In this document: positions 63,419 to 64,000 of the stretch, piece after piece
How the letters are laid out: each line of letters begins with the position of its first letter
Position numbering within the stretch: the stretch's first letter is position 1
From: Chloroflexota bacterium
Lineage (GTDB): Bacteria; Chloroflexota; Anaerolineae; Aggregatilineales; Phototrophicaceae
Direction of reading: 5' to 3'
Assembly (NCBI GenBank): GCA_011523515.1
Contig: WTGO01000069.1
Coordinates: 1-64,000 of the forward strand
Length of the DNA stretch: 64,000 nt
Program-made: the position numbers and the translations under genes
Notes under the pieces: model-generated
The model's database searches: none
The model's input: only the letters and a program-made list of their open reading frames with translations
Told to the model about the DNA's origin: nothing

Positions 63419-64000
63419 TCAGTCTCGGGTTTCCACGATTATCTGATTGTCTCGTACGAACGCGACTTCCGGCATGACTTTGCTGCGTTTGCCCGGCGGC
63501 GATGTAACCAGGTGACCGGCGATCCTCAACTGACTCGGGCTCATATCCAGGGCGCAGACTACAGCCGATTCGTCGCCATTGGCGCCGGCATGCACATAGC
63601 CGCGTAGCTTGCCCCATATCACGATATCACCCGCGGCGATCACTTTGGCGCCCGGATTGACGTCCCCGTATACGACAATGTGCCCCTCGCTGTGAATCGT
63701 TCTGCCGGAGCGCAGCGTACGCCGAAACAACGTGCCGTAAGTTCCCGTTTCTTCTGGATTTACTGGCGCGGTTTCTTGCGGCGCCAGCGCTGGCGTTGGC
63801 GCCTCTAATTCAACGCTGTTCTCGGTCGCCACCTGCAAGGCGGTAGCGGAATCCCGTGTCGTTTCGCTCTCGCTCTGCACTAGCGACAGCGTCAGGCCGC
63901 GCCGTTCCAACAGCGCTTTCAGCGAACTGAGCTCGTATTTTGGCACCGGCCGCGCTCCGAGCTGAATCGTAATATTGGCGCCGGCGAAGAATTCGGCCTT
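63419..64000 (-). CDS. minC: Septum site-determining protein MinC (5' truncated)
   Basis: Division inhibitor that blocks FtsZ assembly. The window ends within the gene. The frame stays open to 64000 and reads FFAGANITIQLGARPVPKYEL, the typical end of the MinC N-terminal domain, so the ORF-track start at 63946 is internal. A variable linker (SVELEAPTPALAPQETAPV) joins to the C-terminal beta-helix: GRTIHSEGHIVVYGDVNPGA and IVIWGKLRGYVHAGANGDE, the latter being the classic MinC signature. It is 18 bases upstream of minD. Confidence 0.93.
   Translation of the reverse strand, partial: KAEFFAGANITIQLGARPVPKYELSSLKALLERRGLTLSLVQSESETTRDSATALQVATENSVELEAPTPALAPQETAPVNPEETGTYGTLFRRTLRSGRTIHSEGHIVVYGDVNPGAKVIAAGDIVIWGKLRGYVHAGANGDESAVVCALDMSPSQLRIAGHLVTSPPGKRSKVMPEVAFVRDNQIIVETRD

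Overview
This window reads as chromosomal DNA of a GC-rich, gene-dense heterotrophic bacterium. Almost every base is coding, GTG and TTG starts are common, and adjacent genes often overlap by 4 to 20 bases. The mix is many ABC importers without their own ATPases, cytoplasmic-type sulfatases, PhyH-type dioxygenases, Gfo/Idh/MocA dehydrogenases and sugar isomerases beside a MinC-MinD-MinE-RodA-GltX housekeeping block. It resembles what is known of marine or sponge-associated Chloroflexota (Anaerolineae/Caldilineae type). That placement is inference from gene content, not from a marker gene. I see no phage, insertion sequence, integrase or CRISPR array.

Layout. 1-3246: end of a carbohydrate ABC importer (binding protein, two permeases). 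3260-8848 (minus): a complete branched-chain amino acid importer, livK-H-M-G-F, whose LivH has a duplicated N-terminal membrane extension. 8849-9336: the only gap over 300 bases, with two back-to-back promoters and a structured liv leader. 9337-16862 (plus): peptide importer (binding protein, DppB-like, DppC-like), a membrane protein with a spermidine-synthase-like domain, and an S9 peptidase; together a peptide uptake and hydrolysis unit. 16951-18826: sugar isomerase-like protein and oxidoreductase. 18830-22885 (minus): glycogen phosphorylase and GH51 arabinofuranosidase. 23078-26671: a sulfatase, then a DHDPS-family lyase and a divergent enolase-superfamily enzyme.

26682-38105 (minus) is the most distinctive part: a nine-gene co-directional run with, in transcription order, a sugar-type binding protein, two permeases, a sulfatase, an unrecognised 461-residue protein, a PhyH dioxygenase with intact HxD motif, a second sulfatase broken by one extra base in a poly-T tract, a FAD-dependent oxidoreductase with a C-terminal beta-rich region, and a second PhyH protein whose HxD aspartate is glycine. 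The sulfatases lack signal peptides, so I infer that a sulfated substrate is imported intact and then desulfated and oxidised in the cytoplasm.

38402-48393: a sugar isomerase divergent from a tightly coupled SDR-amidase-LctP permease-Gfo/Idh-DegT aminotransferase operon, then a TPP-dependent enzyme and an aminotransferase. 48368-59026: a TauE-type exporter, methyltransferase, B3/B4-domain protein, MFS transporter, fluoride channel, UppP, LysM protein, ribosomal protein L19 with promoter and terminator, an AlbA/Schlafen-type regulator and membrane proteins. 59097-64000 (minus): minC (partial)-minD-minE, rodA, gltX and tRNA-Gln(CUG), the last with its own promoter.

A recurrent regulatory feature is a stem-loop between each binding-protein gene and its permeases in all four importers, which would let the binding protein be made in excess of the permeases.
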